From the NCBI GenBank assembly GCA_023386865.1, contig JAEWIV010000147.1, positions 1 through 60,136 of the forward strand: a stretch of 60,136 nucleotides of DNA, read 5' to 3'. The notes beneath the pieces were generated by a model, which searched no databases, was not told the origin of the DNA, and was given only the letters and a program-made list of their open reading frames with translations. This DNA comes from Pseudomonadota bacterium (GTDB lineage Bacteria > Pseudomonadota > Alphaproteobacteria > Reyranellales > Reyranellaceae). A program made the position numbers and the translations under genes. This document shows, in pieces, positions 10,601 to 19,064 of this stretch (the first letter of the stretch is position 1; the number at the start of each line of letters is the position of its first letter).

Positions 10601-10938
10601 ACGAGTTCCGTGATGACGCGTATGCCGCGGCGGTGAGCCTCGTCGATGAAGCGCTTGGCGTCGTCGAGGGTGCCGTATTCGGGATGAACGGCGGTGTACT
10701 CGGCAATATCGTAGCCGTCGTCCAGCCGCGGCGACGGATAGAACGGCAGCAGCCACAGCGTATTGACGCCGAGGTCGGCGATGTAGTCGAGCTTGGAGAT
10801 CAGGCCGGGGAAATCGCCGATGCCGTCATTGTCGGAATCGAAGAACGACTTGACGTGAAGCTGGTAGATGATCGCGTCCTTGTACCAGAGCGCATCCTGG
10901 GCGACGGGAAGCTGGCCGGCGGCCAGCGGCGCGTTCAC
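7651..10938 (-). CDS. treS: trehalose synthase / maltokinase fusion (TreS-Mak)
   Basis: Bifunctional 1095-residue protein. Residues about 15-560 are trehalose synthase (GH13_16), which isomerises trehalose and maltose: LRLDAVPYLVERE (Asp about 213), LLAEANQWPEDT (Glu about 255) and LRNHDELTLEMV (Asp about 319). Residues about 580-1090 are a maltokinase (Pep2/Mak) that phosphorylates maltose to maltose-1-phosphate with ATP; its kinase-like motifs are RIHGDFHLGQVLV at about 940 and IIDFEGEPARP just after. The fusion therefore channels trehalose to the GlgE substrate. The start is the GTG at 10938: it overlaps the glgE stop as GTGA and has GGAGG six bases upstream. A 52-codon open extension further upstream lies inside glgE and was rejected. 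Fused TreS-Mak is known in several phyla; the assignment is firm. Confidence 0.95.
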   Translation of the reverse strand: MNAPLAAGQLPVAQDALWYKDAIIYQLHVKSFFDSDNDGIGDFPGLISKLDYIADLGVNTLWLLPFYPSPRLDDGYDIAEYTAVHPEYGTLDDAKRFIDEAHRRGIRVITELVINHTSDQHPWFQRARLAPAGSSERDFYVWSDTDQKYTGTRIIFLDTQRSNWTWDPAANAYYWHRFYAHQPDLNFDNPAVMDAVLGVMRFWLDLGVDGLRLDAVPYLVEREGTNNENLPETHDVLRRIRAEIDTHYPGRMLLAEANQWPEDTKEYFGSGDECHMAFHFPLMPRMYMALAREDRFPITDIMRQTPQIPETCQWAIFLRNHDELTLEMVTDSERDYLWQTYATDRRARLNLGIRRRLAPLLERDRRRIELLNFLLFSMPGTPVIYYGDELGMGDNIRLGDRDGVRTPMQWSPDRNGGFSRADPAALALPTIMDPLYGYEIINVESQTRDAHSLLHWTRRTLAIRRMHAAFGRGALRFLYPKNRKVLAYLRELDGEVILCVANVSRAPQAVELDLSEFTGRVPVELNGGSLFPPIGQLTYLLTLPPYGFYWFILTTETEAPSWHTPAPEPLPDYITVVLRNRLDQALEAAAPVLERETLPPYLQKRRWFGAKDRTLQSSHIAYLAPLGGERELLLSEVEVRTDGDTSRWQLPLSMCWDDEPSAALPSQLALARVRRGRRVGLLTDAFSLAPFARRMLEALANGEHVDTSEGRIVFEPMPDKIEVLRRPADAQVFWLTAEQSNSSLIVDDAVMLKIFRSVSTGEHPEAEMSRYLTSHGFANAPALLGEVTRIDKEGQRHALAVAQAFIRNQGDAWTWVLNQSNRAFDATTSREATAEARGDDIRDYHAFAATIGRQLGNMHVVLARPTDDPAFAPRRATAEDVDAWIARATEMLARAFDILAARKDWDNEATEAEARQLLAERDSLEATLRRLGRQGEGTLMTRIHGDFHLGQVLVASADAYIIDFEGEPARPVEERRRKASPLRDVAGLLRSIDYAAATAIDPKNVVASRLSPGRRQRLVTRLREGSEKAFVEAYREAAAALPDMGGAGLLDFFLLEKAAYEVGYEAANRPGWLAVPMTGLARIARRLLKPARSEV

Positions 10939-13900
10939 GTTGCGCCTCCGGCCGGCGCGATCCGCCAGATCGCGAACGGCAGATCGGCCGGATCGAGGCG
11001 AACGCGCTGCCCCTTGCCGTGCCAGACGAAGCGGGTGTCGCGCATCAGATCCTCGACCTCGACGGAGCCGTTGTCGGGCAGCTTCCACTCCCACAGCGGC
11101 GCTTCGAACGACGCTTCCTGGACGTGGTGGGGATCGAGGCTCACGGCGACCAGAATCATCTCCGCGCCGTCGGGCGAGGGCTTGCCGTAGACCAGGACCT
11201 GGTCGTTGAAGGCGTTGTAGAAGCGCACGCCGAGATGGCTGTGGAGCGCGGGGTGGAGGCGGCGCAGGCGGTTGAGGGCGGTGATCTCGGCCACGATGTT
11301 GCCGGGCGCGCTGAAGTCGCGCTGCCGGATCTCGTACTTTTCCGAATCGAGGTATTCTTCACGGCCCGGCAGGGCCGCTGCTTCGCAGAGCTCGAAGCCT
11401 GAATAGACGCCCCAAAGACCGGACAGGGTCGCGGCGAGCGCGGCGCGGATCAGAAATCCGGCGCGGCCCGAGCTCTGCAGGAAGTAGGGATTGATGTCGG
11501 GCGTGTTGACGAAGAAGTGCGGCCGATAGTAGTCGGCGACCTCCGTCGTGGTCAGCTCGCGCAGGTAGTCGGCGATCTCGCCCTTGGTATTGCGCCAGGT
11601 GAAGTAGGTGTACGACTGCGAAAAGCCGATCTTGGCCAGGCGATACATCATCGCCGGCCGGGTGAAGGCCTCGGCGAGGAAGATCGCATCGGGATGGCGG
11701 CGCCGAACGTCGGCGATCATCCACTCCCAGAACGGCAGCGGCTTGGTGTGCGGATTGTCGACGCGGAAGATCCGCACGCCCTCGCCGATCCAATGCAGCA
11801 CCACATCGCGCAAGGCCAGCCACAGGTCGGGCAACGCGCCGTCGGCGTAGAAGTCGACGTTGACGATGTCCTCGTACTTCTTGGGTGGATTCTCGGCGAA
11901 GCGGATCGTCCCGTCGGCGCGGCGGCGAAACCATTCCGGGTGCTGGGTCAGCCATGGGTGGTCGGGCGAGCACTGGATGGCGAAATCGAGGGCGATCTCG
12001 AGGCCGTGCTCGCGAGCCACCGCGACCAGCCGGCGGAAGTCTTGTGGCGTGCCGAGCGCGGCGTGGATCGCGTCGTGGCCGCCATCGCGGGCCCCGATGG
12101 CATAGGGGCTGCCGGGATCGCCCGCCGCGGCCTTCAAGGCGTTGTTGCGGCCCTTGCGATTCGTCGCACCGATCGGGTGGATGGGCGGGAAATAGAGGAC
12201 GTCGAAGCCCATGTCGCGAACACGCGGCAGATGAGCAATGACATCGTCGAAGGTGCCCAGCGAGCGCGGGAAGAGCTCGTACCAGCTGGCAAACTCCGCC
12301 TGCGGGCGCTCGACCTCGACGGCGATCTCGGGATGCCGGCCGGCCAGGCTGCGCACCTCCGTCGCGGCAACCCGGTGATGGGTGTCGGCCGCCGTCAGCA
12401 GTTGCACGGCGGAGGCCGTGTCGGCGCCCTCGAGCGCGGCGACGAGCTGATCGAGCCCCTGCCGGCGCAGATAGGCCGCGGCGTCGGCGAGGTCGACGGC
12501 GACGTCGACACCGGCTCGACTCTTGACCTCGAGCGCGTGGCTCAGGCTGCCATACTCATCGCGCCACGCCTCGATGGTGAAATAGTGCCGACCGACGCGC
12601 CCCGGCATCATGGTGCCGCGCCAGCGGTCGTTGCCGAGCGGAGTCATGGCCGCACGCCGCCATTGCGAAGCGCCGGCTTCGCGCCACAGCAGCTCCGCGG
12701 CGAGAACGTCGTGGCCATCGGCGAAAATGTCGGCCTCCACGGTGATCGGCTGGCCGACGATCCGGCGGACGGCGAAGCCCGGCGCCTGCGGAACGACGCG
12801 ATCTATCACGACAGGAGAACGCCCTGCCGCCGCGGTGACCGAACATGGTTCGTCGGCCTTTACCGGATCGATGGCATCGAGCTCGGCCAGCAGCACCTCG
12901 CCAGGCTGCAGCCGATCGGGCATCGGCTGCCCGTCGAGCCGGCGGGGCTTGCCCAACACGGCGCCGGCGATCGGATCGAGCGGATCGAGGCTAACCGGCA
13001 CGGCCTGATGCCGGACGGCGTTGTTGTTGATCAGCACGGCGAGTCCATGCTGCGCTTGACGCGGATCGACCGCGTCCAGACGCGCCAGCGCCGTCACGGC
13101 CGCCGACGACCCCGTCAGGCGTCGAACGGACTTCGTCGCCGGGCGGCGCTTTTTCAGGCTGGCGGCCGTTTGCCTGACCTCGTCCTCGACCTCGGCGGCA
13201 AATCCCTCCGGGATGAAAAGGCCGTCGGTCGTGGCAGACGCGAGCTCCAATGCACGGCGACGTGCCGCCACGTCGTCCGGCAGGCTACGCCCTTCCGCGA
13301 CGACTCCGATGGTCGGGGCGATCCGGGCGAGTGAATCGAGTTCCTCGACGTACCAGGCGGCGCTTCCGTCCCACCATGCCGTCGAGGCAAAAACCCCGTC
13401 GAGCCCGGCACCGATCAATTCGCCGTGCCGCGTCCAGGCGATGCCCGGTGTCCAGCCCCACAAGGTGCAGGCGGTCTTGCGCCGTGTCGCGGCCACGATC
13501 GCCGGCAAGGCTCCGGCCGGCAGAAGGCCGAGGCCCATGAGGCGGAAGCCCGCTGCTCCCGCATCGGCCAGTCGCACAAGATGCGAAGCCCACCACGGCG
13601 CGATCTGGTCGGCATCGGACCGTACGGTGACGGCGTGCCCGATCGAACCGTCGAGGCGCGGATCGACCACGTCGCTTTGGTACCGGCGCTCGAAAAGATC
13701 TCCCGCTCGTTGCGCGCTCGCCCCGTCGAATGCCAGCCTGTCGAGCACGACATCGAGGCAAAGATGCAGGCCCTGTTGCCGGCACAGCGCGGCCAGCTCG
13801 CGGACCGCATCTTCGACCGAGCCGTCGATTCCCAGGCCGGGGTTGGGCTTGGCAAGATCGCTGACCAACCAGCGCTCGTTTGGCCGTGTCAGGAACGGAT

Positions 13901-14054
13901 TGATGCAGACCCAGCCGGCGCCCAGATCGGCGATGCGCGCCAGCCTGGCCTTCCAGGCGTCGCCATTGAAATCTTCGACATGGCAAATGCAGGGCGCCAG
14001 CGCCTGCACGCGCCGACGCGCCTTCCCCACCCCGGCCGACCCGGCCGCGGACAT
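10935..14054 (-). CDS. glgE: alpha-1,4-glucan:maltose-1-phosphate maltosyltransferase (GlgE) with extra N-terminal amylase-like domain
   Basis: Extends alpha-glucan by transferring maltosyl units from maltose-1-phosphate (GH13_3). The 1039-residue protein has two parts. Residues about 390-1039 are a canonical GlgE: ELFPRS at the domain start, NPPKKYEDIVNVDF, the nucleophile motif RVDNPHTKPLPFWEWM (Asp about 765) and acid/base FLAEAFTRPAMMYRL (Glu about 793). Residues 1 to about 330 look like a second amylase-type barrel, with CICHVEDFNGDAWKARLARI and LHLCLDVVLDRLAFDG. Its expected nucleophile position reads AAGFRLMGLG (169-175), with no Asp, so it is probably inactive. I chose the ATG at 14054, preceded by CAGGTGTTCG, over the in-frame ATG at 14069, which has no ribosome-binding sequence. 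This is the first gene of the operon. Confidence 0.93.
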   Translation of the reverse strand: MSAAGSAGVGKARRRVQALAPCICHVEDFNGDAWKARLARIADLGAGWVCINPFLTRPNERWLVSDLAKPNPGLGIDGSVEDAVRELAALCRQQGLHLCLDVVLDRLAFDGASAQRAGDLFERRYQSDVVDPRLDGSIGHAVTVRSDADQIAPWWASHLVRLADAGAAGFRLMGLGLLPAGALPAIVAATRRKTACTLWGWTPGIAWTRHGELIGAGLDGVFASTAWWDGSAAWYVEELDSLARIAPTIGVVAEGRSLPDDVAARRRALELASATTDGLFIPEGFAAEVEDEVRQTAASLKKRRPATKSVRRLTGSSAAVTALARLDAVDPRQAQHGLAVLINNNAVRHQAVPVSLDPLDPIAGAVLGKPRRLDGQPMPDRLQPGEVLLAELDAIDPVKADEPCSVTAAAGRSPVVIDRVVPQAPGFAVRRIVGQPITVEADIFADGHDVLAAELLWREAGASQWRRAAMTPLGNDRWRGTMMPGRVGRHYFTIEAWRDEYGSLSHALEVKSRAGVDVAVDLADAAAYLRRQGLDQLVAALEGADTASAVQLLTAADTHHRVAATEVRSLAGRHPEIAVEVERPQAEFASWYELFPRSLGTFDDVIAHLPRVRDMGFDVLYFPPIHPIGATNRKGRNNALKAAAGDPGSPYAIGARDGGHDAIHAALGTPQDFRRLVAVAREHGLEIALDFAIQCSPDHPWLTQHPEWFRRRADGTIRFAENPPKKYEDIVNVDFYADGALPDLWLALRDVVLHWIGEGVRIFRVDNPHTKPLPFWEWMIADVRRRHPDAIFLAEAFTRPAMMYRLAKIGFSQSYTYFTWRNTKGEIADYLRELTTTEVADYYRPHFFVNTPDINPYFLQSSGRAGFLIRAALAATLSGLWGVYSGFELCEAAALPGREEYLDSEKYEIRQRDFSAPGNIVAEITALNRLRRLHPALHSHLGVRFYNAFNDQVLVYGKPSPDGAEMILVAVSLDPHHVQEASFEAPLWEWKLPDNGSVEVEDLMRDTRFVWHGKGQRVRLDPADLPFAIWRIAPAGGAT

Positions 14055-14365
14055 CGAACACCTGCCCATAGGGTAGAAACCGCCGAGGGCGTCTCAGGTT
14101 GCGAGAAGACGACGGCGATTCGTAATTAATCGAACGATTTACAACTCGCGGGCCGGTCGCCACGCCGGCTGGCCATGTGTCGCTACCTACGCACCGTGAG
14201 GTCTATGGCCGCTGCTTCCGGATTTCCGCTCCTTGGGTTTCTCTCCCCTTTTCGGCTCCCGTGCGTTTAGCTGCGTGTCTGCATTCCACGCCGCCGCGAG
14301 TAGACGGCAATTCTACACGCTCTCAGGCGCTTGCCTACGTGGAAAACCGACAAGCAGACGGACGA
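14055..14365. promoter_or_regulatory. 311-bp intergenic region upstream of glgE, presumed operon promoter
   Basis: No convincing gene is visible on either strand. A marked AT-rich patch at about 14117-14142 (TAATTAATCGAACGATTTAC on the plus strand) is the only such patch near the start of the glgE operon and is the likeliest promoter area, about 65-90 bases upstream of the ATG. I could not assign a good -35/-10 pair with confidence. The left half also contains the untranslated leader. The right half should include the 3' untranslated end of the adaptor gene that stops at 14366; no strong terminator hairpin was seen. Confidence 0.35.
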
Positions 14366-15346
14366 TCAGAGGAAGGTGACGCGCGCCTCGCGCCCCAGGA
14401 TCTCGGGAAAACTGACGCCGTCGTCGGCCTGGATCTCGACCTCGATCTGGCGGACGCTGGCCACGCCGAGATCGGCTTCGCTGCGCTTCTCGCGCTTCAC
14501 GGTCATGGGCGCGATGGCGATCTTGCCTTTGTAGACCGTGGGGCTGCCGCGGAAGGTCACCTCGACCGGAGATCCCTCCTTCAAACGCGGTAGATGAAGC
14601 TCGTCGACCGTCGCAAAGACCCGCAGCTGCTTCATGTCGACGATCTTGGCGATGCCGACACCCGACGCCATCTCACCCTCGCGGGAATTGATCTGGGTGA
14701 TGACGCCGTCGATGGGCGAGCGGACCAGGCACTCTTCGAGCAGGCGTTTGGCCTGGTCGAGCGCCGCCTTCAGCCTGACGATTTCCACGGCGTTCTGGTC
14801 GAGGTCGATGGCGAGGCGCCGCTTGCTGAGCTCGAGCGACGCCCGCTGGTTCTCGAGGCTTCGCTCGGCCAACCAGATCTCGAGCTCCTTTTCCTCGCGC
14901 GGCTTGCCGGAACGATTGCGCAGCATGGTCGACAGCCGGTCCTGCTCGATTGCCGACTTCAGCGCGTCCTCCTCGAGCCGGATATTGACCACCCGGGTCC
15001 CCTTCAGGACGGTCTCGCGCATCCGCTCCGCCTTTACGAGGTTGTTCTCGGCGATCTTCAGGTTGACCTCGGCCGCCGGGAAGTTGCCCATCACGGCTAT
15101 GATCTCGCCGCGCTTGACCGCCTGCCCCTCCTTGATGCGCAGTTCCTTCAGCACCGAACCGCCATTGGGGTCGTTGGCGATCATGATGGTACCGGCCGGA
15201 GCCTCGGTGTAGCCGCGCGCGATCAGCGGACCGCTGGTCTGCTCGGCGGGCGTCGTACCGTTGGCGGTCTGCTGGCTGCGCGCAATCCATGCCGCGACCA
15301 CGGTGACAGCCACTACCGCGACCGTCCCGTTCACCACCTTTTTCAT
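14366..15346 (-). CDS. HlyD/MacA-type periplasmic adaptor (membrane fusion protein)
   Basis: Periplasmic adaptor subunit of the kind that links an inner-membrane transporter to an outer-membrane channel. The predicted 326-residue protein has an N-terminal signal anchor (VNGTVAVVAVTVVAAWIA), a split biotinyl-lipoyl domain (LRIKEGQAVKRGEIIAVMG and its partner CLVRSPIDGVITQINSREG), a long intervening alpha-helical hairpin rich in Glu, Arg and Leu (about residues 85-195), and a beta-barrel domain (LRVFATVDELHLPRLKEG). I chose the ATG at 15346; a frame-open ATG at 15403 has no ribosome-binding sequence. Such genes normally sit beside an ABC permease/ATPase (DevBCA-like) or an RND pump. None is present on either side, so it is an orphan here. 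Its transported substrate cannot be inferred. Confidence 0.82.
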   Translation of the reverse strand: MKKVVNGTVAVVAVTVVAAWIARSQQTANGTTPAEQTSGPLIARGYTEAPAGTIMIANDPNGGSVLKELRIKEGQAVKRGEIIAVMGNFPAAEVNLKIAENNLVKAERMRETVLKGTRVVNIRLEEDALKSAIEQDRLSTMLRNRSGKPREEKELEIWLAERSLENQRASLELSKRRLAIDLDQNAVEIVRLKAALDQAKRLLEECLVRSPIDGVITQINSREGEMASGVGIAKIVDMKQLRVFATVDELHLPRLKEGSPVEVTFRGSPTVYKGKIAIAPMTVKREKRSEADLGVASVRQIEVEIQADDGVSFPEILGREARVTFL

Positions 15347-15571
15347 CAGTCCGTTCGTCGCCACAACCGCTACCTGTCTCGCCCCGTCGGCACCGACCCA
15401 CATTTGCGCAAAAAAGGATTATCTTTCAATGGGGTCGAGCGCTCATTGGCAGTAAATATGACGGTCCATTGTGGCTAAATTCGACTGATCGGGCCCGGTT
15501 TGGCCTGCCCACTCGCCGGAGGGCCCCGCGAACCTATGACGCAGGACCCACGATGCAGGACCTATGCCGCT

Positions 15572-16063
15572 CTACTTGGTGGCCTTGTCGAAGGCCAGAC
15601 CGAAGCCCAGGAGCGGCACGTCGATGCTGATCGTCCGCTTGGTGGCGTCCTGGAGCATGATCTTGAGTGTCGTGCCGTTGCGCAGCGCGGCCAGGAACGG
15701 GTCTTTCAGGGGCACGGTAACGATGCAGCCGGCGTTCGTGCAGGTCTGTACCGGAAAGCGCTCCGTGGCACCGTTGTCGACCTTGAGCTGCACCGGCTCG
15801 GTCAGGTTGATGCCCAGGGGAAGCTGGATCGTGAGCCCGGGCGCCTTGGTGTCGGGCGCAACGCGCGCGGTGAGCTGGGCCACGAGCTGCTTGTCCTCGC
15901 GGTTGACCATCTGCTGAATCGCACGGCAATCGAGGGCCTTGCCGTCGCTGCTGCATTCGACCCGCCAGCCCGCGACGGCGTCCTGGCCCGCCGCCGACGA
16001 CGCGGCGCCGAGCGCGGCGGCAAGCAAGGCGACGAGCGCCGGACGGCGGCTACCTGATGCCAT
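15572..16063 (-). CDS. IalB-family (invasion-associated locus B) exported protein
   Basis: A 163-residue exported protein of the IalB family, common in alphaproteobacteria and of largely unknown molecular role outside Bartonella. It has a signal peptide (ALVALLAAALGAASSAAG, residues about 9-26). The mature domain shows the family pattern: W.VEC...LDCRAIQQMV, then LPLGINLTEPVQLKVDNG, then a Cys pair in PVQTCTNAGCIVTVPL. The four mature cysteines (about residues 37, 46, 107 and 112) can form two disulfides in the periplasm. The ATG at 16063 is preceded by GGGAGATC. It lies 60 bases downstream of the cyclase gene on the same strand and may be cotranscribed with it. Confidence 0.85.
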   Translation of the reverse strand: MASGSRRPALVALLAAALGAASSAAGQDAVAGWRVECSSDGKALDCRAIQQMVNREDKQLVAQLTARVAPDTKAPGLTIQLPLGINLTEPVQLKVDNGATERFPVQTCTNAGCIVTVPLKDPFLAALRNGTTLKIMLQDATKRTISIDVPLLGFGLAFDKATK

Positions 16064-16123
16064 GCCCTTGATCTCCCTCGGGCGATCTTCGCGAAGTCCT
16101 GCGGGGATGCAAGAGGCGCCGCC

Positions 16124-18244
16124 CTACATCTTCAGCAGCCACGCTTCGACGTTGCCCTTGCCCTTGACCTCGATCTCGCCGCGCGGCTCGAACGAGAACT
16201 GATCCTTCAGCGCCTGATAGACCGGGCGCGTCACCTGGATCATGTCGGGCAAGCCGCCCGATTCCATGCGGCTCGCCAGGTTCACCGTGTCGCCCCACAG
16301 GTCGTAGATGTACTTGCTCTTTCCGATGACGCCGGCGACGACCGGTCCGCTGTTGATGCCGACCCTGAGCTTCATCGACACCTTGTGCTCCAGCGCGTGC
16401 TCGCGCGTGATGTGCACCATGCGGATCGCCATGCGCACCATGCGGGCAGCGTGGTCGGGCACCGCCACGGGCAGCCCGCACACCGCCATGTAGGCGTCGC
16501 CGACCGTCTTGATCTTCTCGATGCCGAGCTCGTGCGCGGCCTCGTCGAAGCGACTGAACAGGCCGTTGAGAAGCGTCACGACCTCGGCCGGCGGCATTTC
16601 CGACGACATGGCGGTGAAGCCGACCAGGTCGGCGAAGGCCACCGTGACCTCGGCGAAGCCGTCGGCGATGCCCTTCTCGCCGCCGCGCAGGCGATTGGCG
16701 ATCGGCGCCGGCAGGACGTTCAGCAGCAGCTCCTCGTTCTCGCGGTTCTTGTTCTCGATGATGACGTTCTTCTCGCTGATCTCGTCGACCATGCCGTTGA
16801 AGGCGGCGCACAGCTGGCCGATCTCGTCGTGCGTGCGCACCGGCACGTGGGCATTGTGATCGCCGGCGGCAAACCGGCGCACACCGGCCGTCAGCTCGCG
16901 CAGCGGCCCGAGCAGGGAACGCGAGAACCATGCGCCCGTCACCAGGACCACGATCAGCGCCACGGCGCCGACGATCATGAGATCGCGCTCGAGGCGACGG
17001 ACGGGGGCGAAGGCTTCAGAGGAATCGATCTTGACGATCAGCGCCCATTTGACGCCCGCAATGCGCACCGGCCCCCAGGACGCCAGGATCGGGATACCGC
17101 GGTAGCCGACGATCTCGCCGGTGCCCTCGACGCCGCCCAGGGCGGCGTGGCTGGCCTGGGTTTCGACCTTCTGCTGCAGGACCGGCGTGCCGTAGCGGCG
17201 GATGTCCTCGATGTCCTGATCGGACGTCTGTCCGCCCTTCAGCTCCTTGAAATAGAGGTCACGATTTTCGAAGAAGGTGCGCGGGCTGGAGCGAACCGCG
17301 AAGTCCGGCCCCACCAGATAGGCCTCGCCGGTGGCGCCGAAGCCCTCGTGCTGCCAACGCCGCCCGGCGGTCACGATATTGTCGATCTCGTCGATCGACA
17401 GCTGGGCGACCAGCACGCCGATGACGACTCCCTGGTCGATGACGGGTGCCGCCATGAACGCTTGCGGCGCGCCATTCGCCGGCAGGTAGTCGGAGAAGTC
17501 CTCCAGGCAGGTCGCCGTCGGGTCGGGCGCCTGGGCGCAACGCGCCACGGCAACAGCCAGATTGGAACTGCGGTAAGGTCCCGCCCTGAGCGACGTGCCG
17601 AAGTCGGGCTCTTTCTCGACGCCGTAGATGACCCGGCTGCTGCGCGTGTCCACCAGCATCAAATCGGCGAAGTTCAGCGTGCTCGCGGCGGTGCGCAGCA
17701 GCGGATGGTAGAGCGAGTGCAGCTTGGCATAGGTCCCCTCGCCCGCCTGGTCGACCAGCTTGCGCCGCTCCTTGGGATGGGGGTTGTCGATGATGTACCA
17801 GTCCTGCAGGAAGTACGGAGCCGATCCGGCCGGCAGAAAATCGTCCATCGGCGTATTGGCGCCCAGCAGGCGGCGCACCATGGGCATGTAGTCCGTCTCG
17901 TACCAGCCCACGACACGCCGGCGGATGTCGTCGGGTACGGGCCTGGCATCGAGCTCGTCGACGGCGTCGCGGAAGCCGCGCATGGCGTCGACCACCATCT
18001 TCGACGTCGAGAGCAGCCGCATGTCGGCGCGGATGGTCCGGAAATAGGTCGTGATCTGATGCGCCTTGCTCTCGCGAGTGGCCGTGAGCTGGTTGAAGAT
18101 CGTCTGCTCGAGCGAATCGCGCGCCCTGACATAGCCGAGAATGCCGGTAATCAGCACCGCGACCGCGCCCAGCAGGATCAGGACGGCGAAAAGCTTCGCC
18201 GCCAGACCCCAGCGCATCGGGTTCACGGCCGTCGCGTCGGCCAT
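16124..18244 (-). CDS. membrane adenylate/guanylate cyclase with Cache-like sensor and HAMP
   Basis: Class III nucleotide cyclase, 706 residues. TM1 is at about residues 15-38, followed by a large periplasmic double-Cache-like sensor (about 40-410; WYIIDNP, GEAYLVGPDFAVRSSPRTFF). TM2 is at about 425-445, then a HAMP domain (LRELTAGVRRFAAGDHN), a short coiled coil and the catalytic domain. Metal-binding Asp residues are D539 (AFADLVGFT) and D583 (KIKTVGDAYMAVCG). The purine-specificity pair is K579 and D648 (IYDLWGDTVNLASRM), which favours ATP and cAMP. The transition-state N655 and R659 are present. All catalytic residues are intact, so it should be active and gated by an external ligand. It lies directly downstream of an RraA-like gene (8-bp gap) and may share its transcript. 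Confidence 0.92.
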   Translation of the reverse strand: MADATAVNPMRWGLAAKLFAVLILLGAVAVLITGILGYVRARDSLEQTIFNQLTATRESKAHQITTYFRTIRADMRLLSTSKMVVDAMRGFRDAVDELDARPVPDDIRRRVVGWYETDYMPMVRRLLGANTPMDDFLPAGSAPYFLQDWYIIDNPHPKERRKLVDQAGEGTYAKLHSLYHPLLRTAASTLNFADLMLVDTRSSRVIYGVEKEPDFGTSLRAGPYRSSNLAVAVARCAQAPDPTATCLEDFSDYLPANGAPQAFMAAPVIDQGVVIGVLVAQLSIDEIDNIVTAGRRWQHEGFGATGEAYLVGPDFAVRSSPRTFFENRDLYFKELKGGQTSDQDIEDIRRYGTPVLQQKVETQASHAALGGVEGTGEIVGYRGIPILASWGPVRIAGVKWALIVKIDSSEAFAPVRRLERDLMIVGAVALIVVLVTGAWFSRSLLGPLRELTAGVRRFAAGDHNAHVPVRTHDEIGQLCAAFNGMVDEISEKNVIIENKNRENEELLLNVLPAPIANRLRGGEKGIADGFAEVTVAFADLVGFTAMSSEMPPAEVVTLLNGLFSRFDEAAHELGIEKIKTVGDAYMAVCGLPVAVPDHAARMVRMAIRMVHITREHALEHKVSMKLRVGINSGPVVAGVIGKSKYIYDLWGDTVNLASRMESGGLPDMIQVTRPVYQALKDQFSFEPRGEIEVKGKGNVEAWLLKM

Positions 18245-18252
18245 CGGGCGCG

Positions 18253-18996
18253 TCAGCTCTTCTTCTGTGTGTAGGCGCCACCGGAATTGGCGGCCCGCAC
18301 CTCCGCCGCCGTACGCGCCTTGCGCAACAGGACGAGACGACGGGCCTCGTCGTCGAGCATGGCGCGGGCGTTCTCGACGATCGCCGGCGCATGGACGGCC
18401 GGGAACTTCACCGCGCCGTTCTCGTCCATGTGGATCAGGTCGCCCGGCGCCACGTCCATCCCGCCGACCGAGACCGGCACGTTGACCGACTGCACCGCCA
18501 TCTCACCATGGCCGGCGGTGACTCCGCCGAGCAGGAGCTGGAAGCGAAGCTTGCGGATGGCGTCGATGTCGCGCGACGGGCCGTTGGAGATCATGCCGAC
18601 GCAGCCCACGGCCATCATCGAGCTCACCATCATCTCGCCGGCCAGGCCTGCCTTGTTGTGCAGCTCCGGCGGCCATTTCTGCTGGATCACCAGGATGGTC
18701 GGCTTCTTCATGGCGTCGAGCGCATCGACCACGTCCATGAAGGAGAGCCGGCCGGCGAAGTTGGGATCGGGCAGCCCGTAGACGCAGGTCACCGCGTAGC
18801 CGACGATCGGCCCCATCTCCGGATAGAGGCAGCGGATGGTGCTGTCGCTGTACCAGTTCTCGGTCCACGGATTGTAGAGGCCGAGACACAGGGGATTCTT
18901 CGGATAGGTCGCCACCACGTTGGTGATGGTGGGGGTGTCGATCTTGCGCAGCTCGGCGAAGATGTCGTCGGACAAGGCGATGGACGTGTCGGGCAT
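18253..18996 (-). CDS. RraA-family protein (HMG aldolase / demethylmenaquinone methyltransferase-like)
   Basis: A 247-residue member of the RraA superfamily. The family includes 4-hydroxy-4-methyl-2-oxoglutarate aldolases and the RNase E inhibitor RraA; members of this length in alphaproteobacteria are mostly metabolic or uncharacterised. Visible family signatures are the N-terminal LRKIDTPTITNVV, the active-site loop VGMISNGPSRDIDAIRKL with the conserved Arg and Asp, and GDLIHMDENGAVKFP near the C-terminus. The ATG at 18996 is preceded by AGGGGAAC at good spacing. The open frame extends well upstream through an intergenic stretch and a neighbouring gene; that extension is not coding. The metal-aldolase role is plausible because the Arg/Asp pair is retained; the substrate is unknown. 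Confidence 0.85.
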   Translation of the reverse strand: MPDTSIALSDDIFAELRKIDTPTITNVVATYPKNPLCLGLYNPWTENWYSDSTIRCLYPEMGPIVGYAVTCVYGLPDPNFAGRLSFMDVVDALDAMKKPTILVIQQKWPPELHNKAGLAGEMMVSSMMAVGCVGMISNGPSRDIDAIRKLRFQLLLGGVTAGHGEMAVQSVNVPVSVGGMDVAPGDLIHMDENGAVKFPAVHAPAIVENARAMLDDEARRLVLLRKARTAAEVRAANSGGAYTQKKS

Positions 18997-19064
18997 GGCA
19001 GCGGTTCCCCTGTGGTCGATCCGTCGTTTTTGCGCGAATGGAGCCAGCCGGCAAGGGCCAGCCG

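Noticed and set aside
103..11190. Very long open frames on the plus strand opposite the glgE-malQ operon (up to about 1030 codons)
   Set aside because: They are antisense frames of GC-rich genes, with compositions rich in Arg, Ala, Gly and His and no recognisable domains; the minus-strand genes explain the DNA fully.
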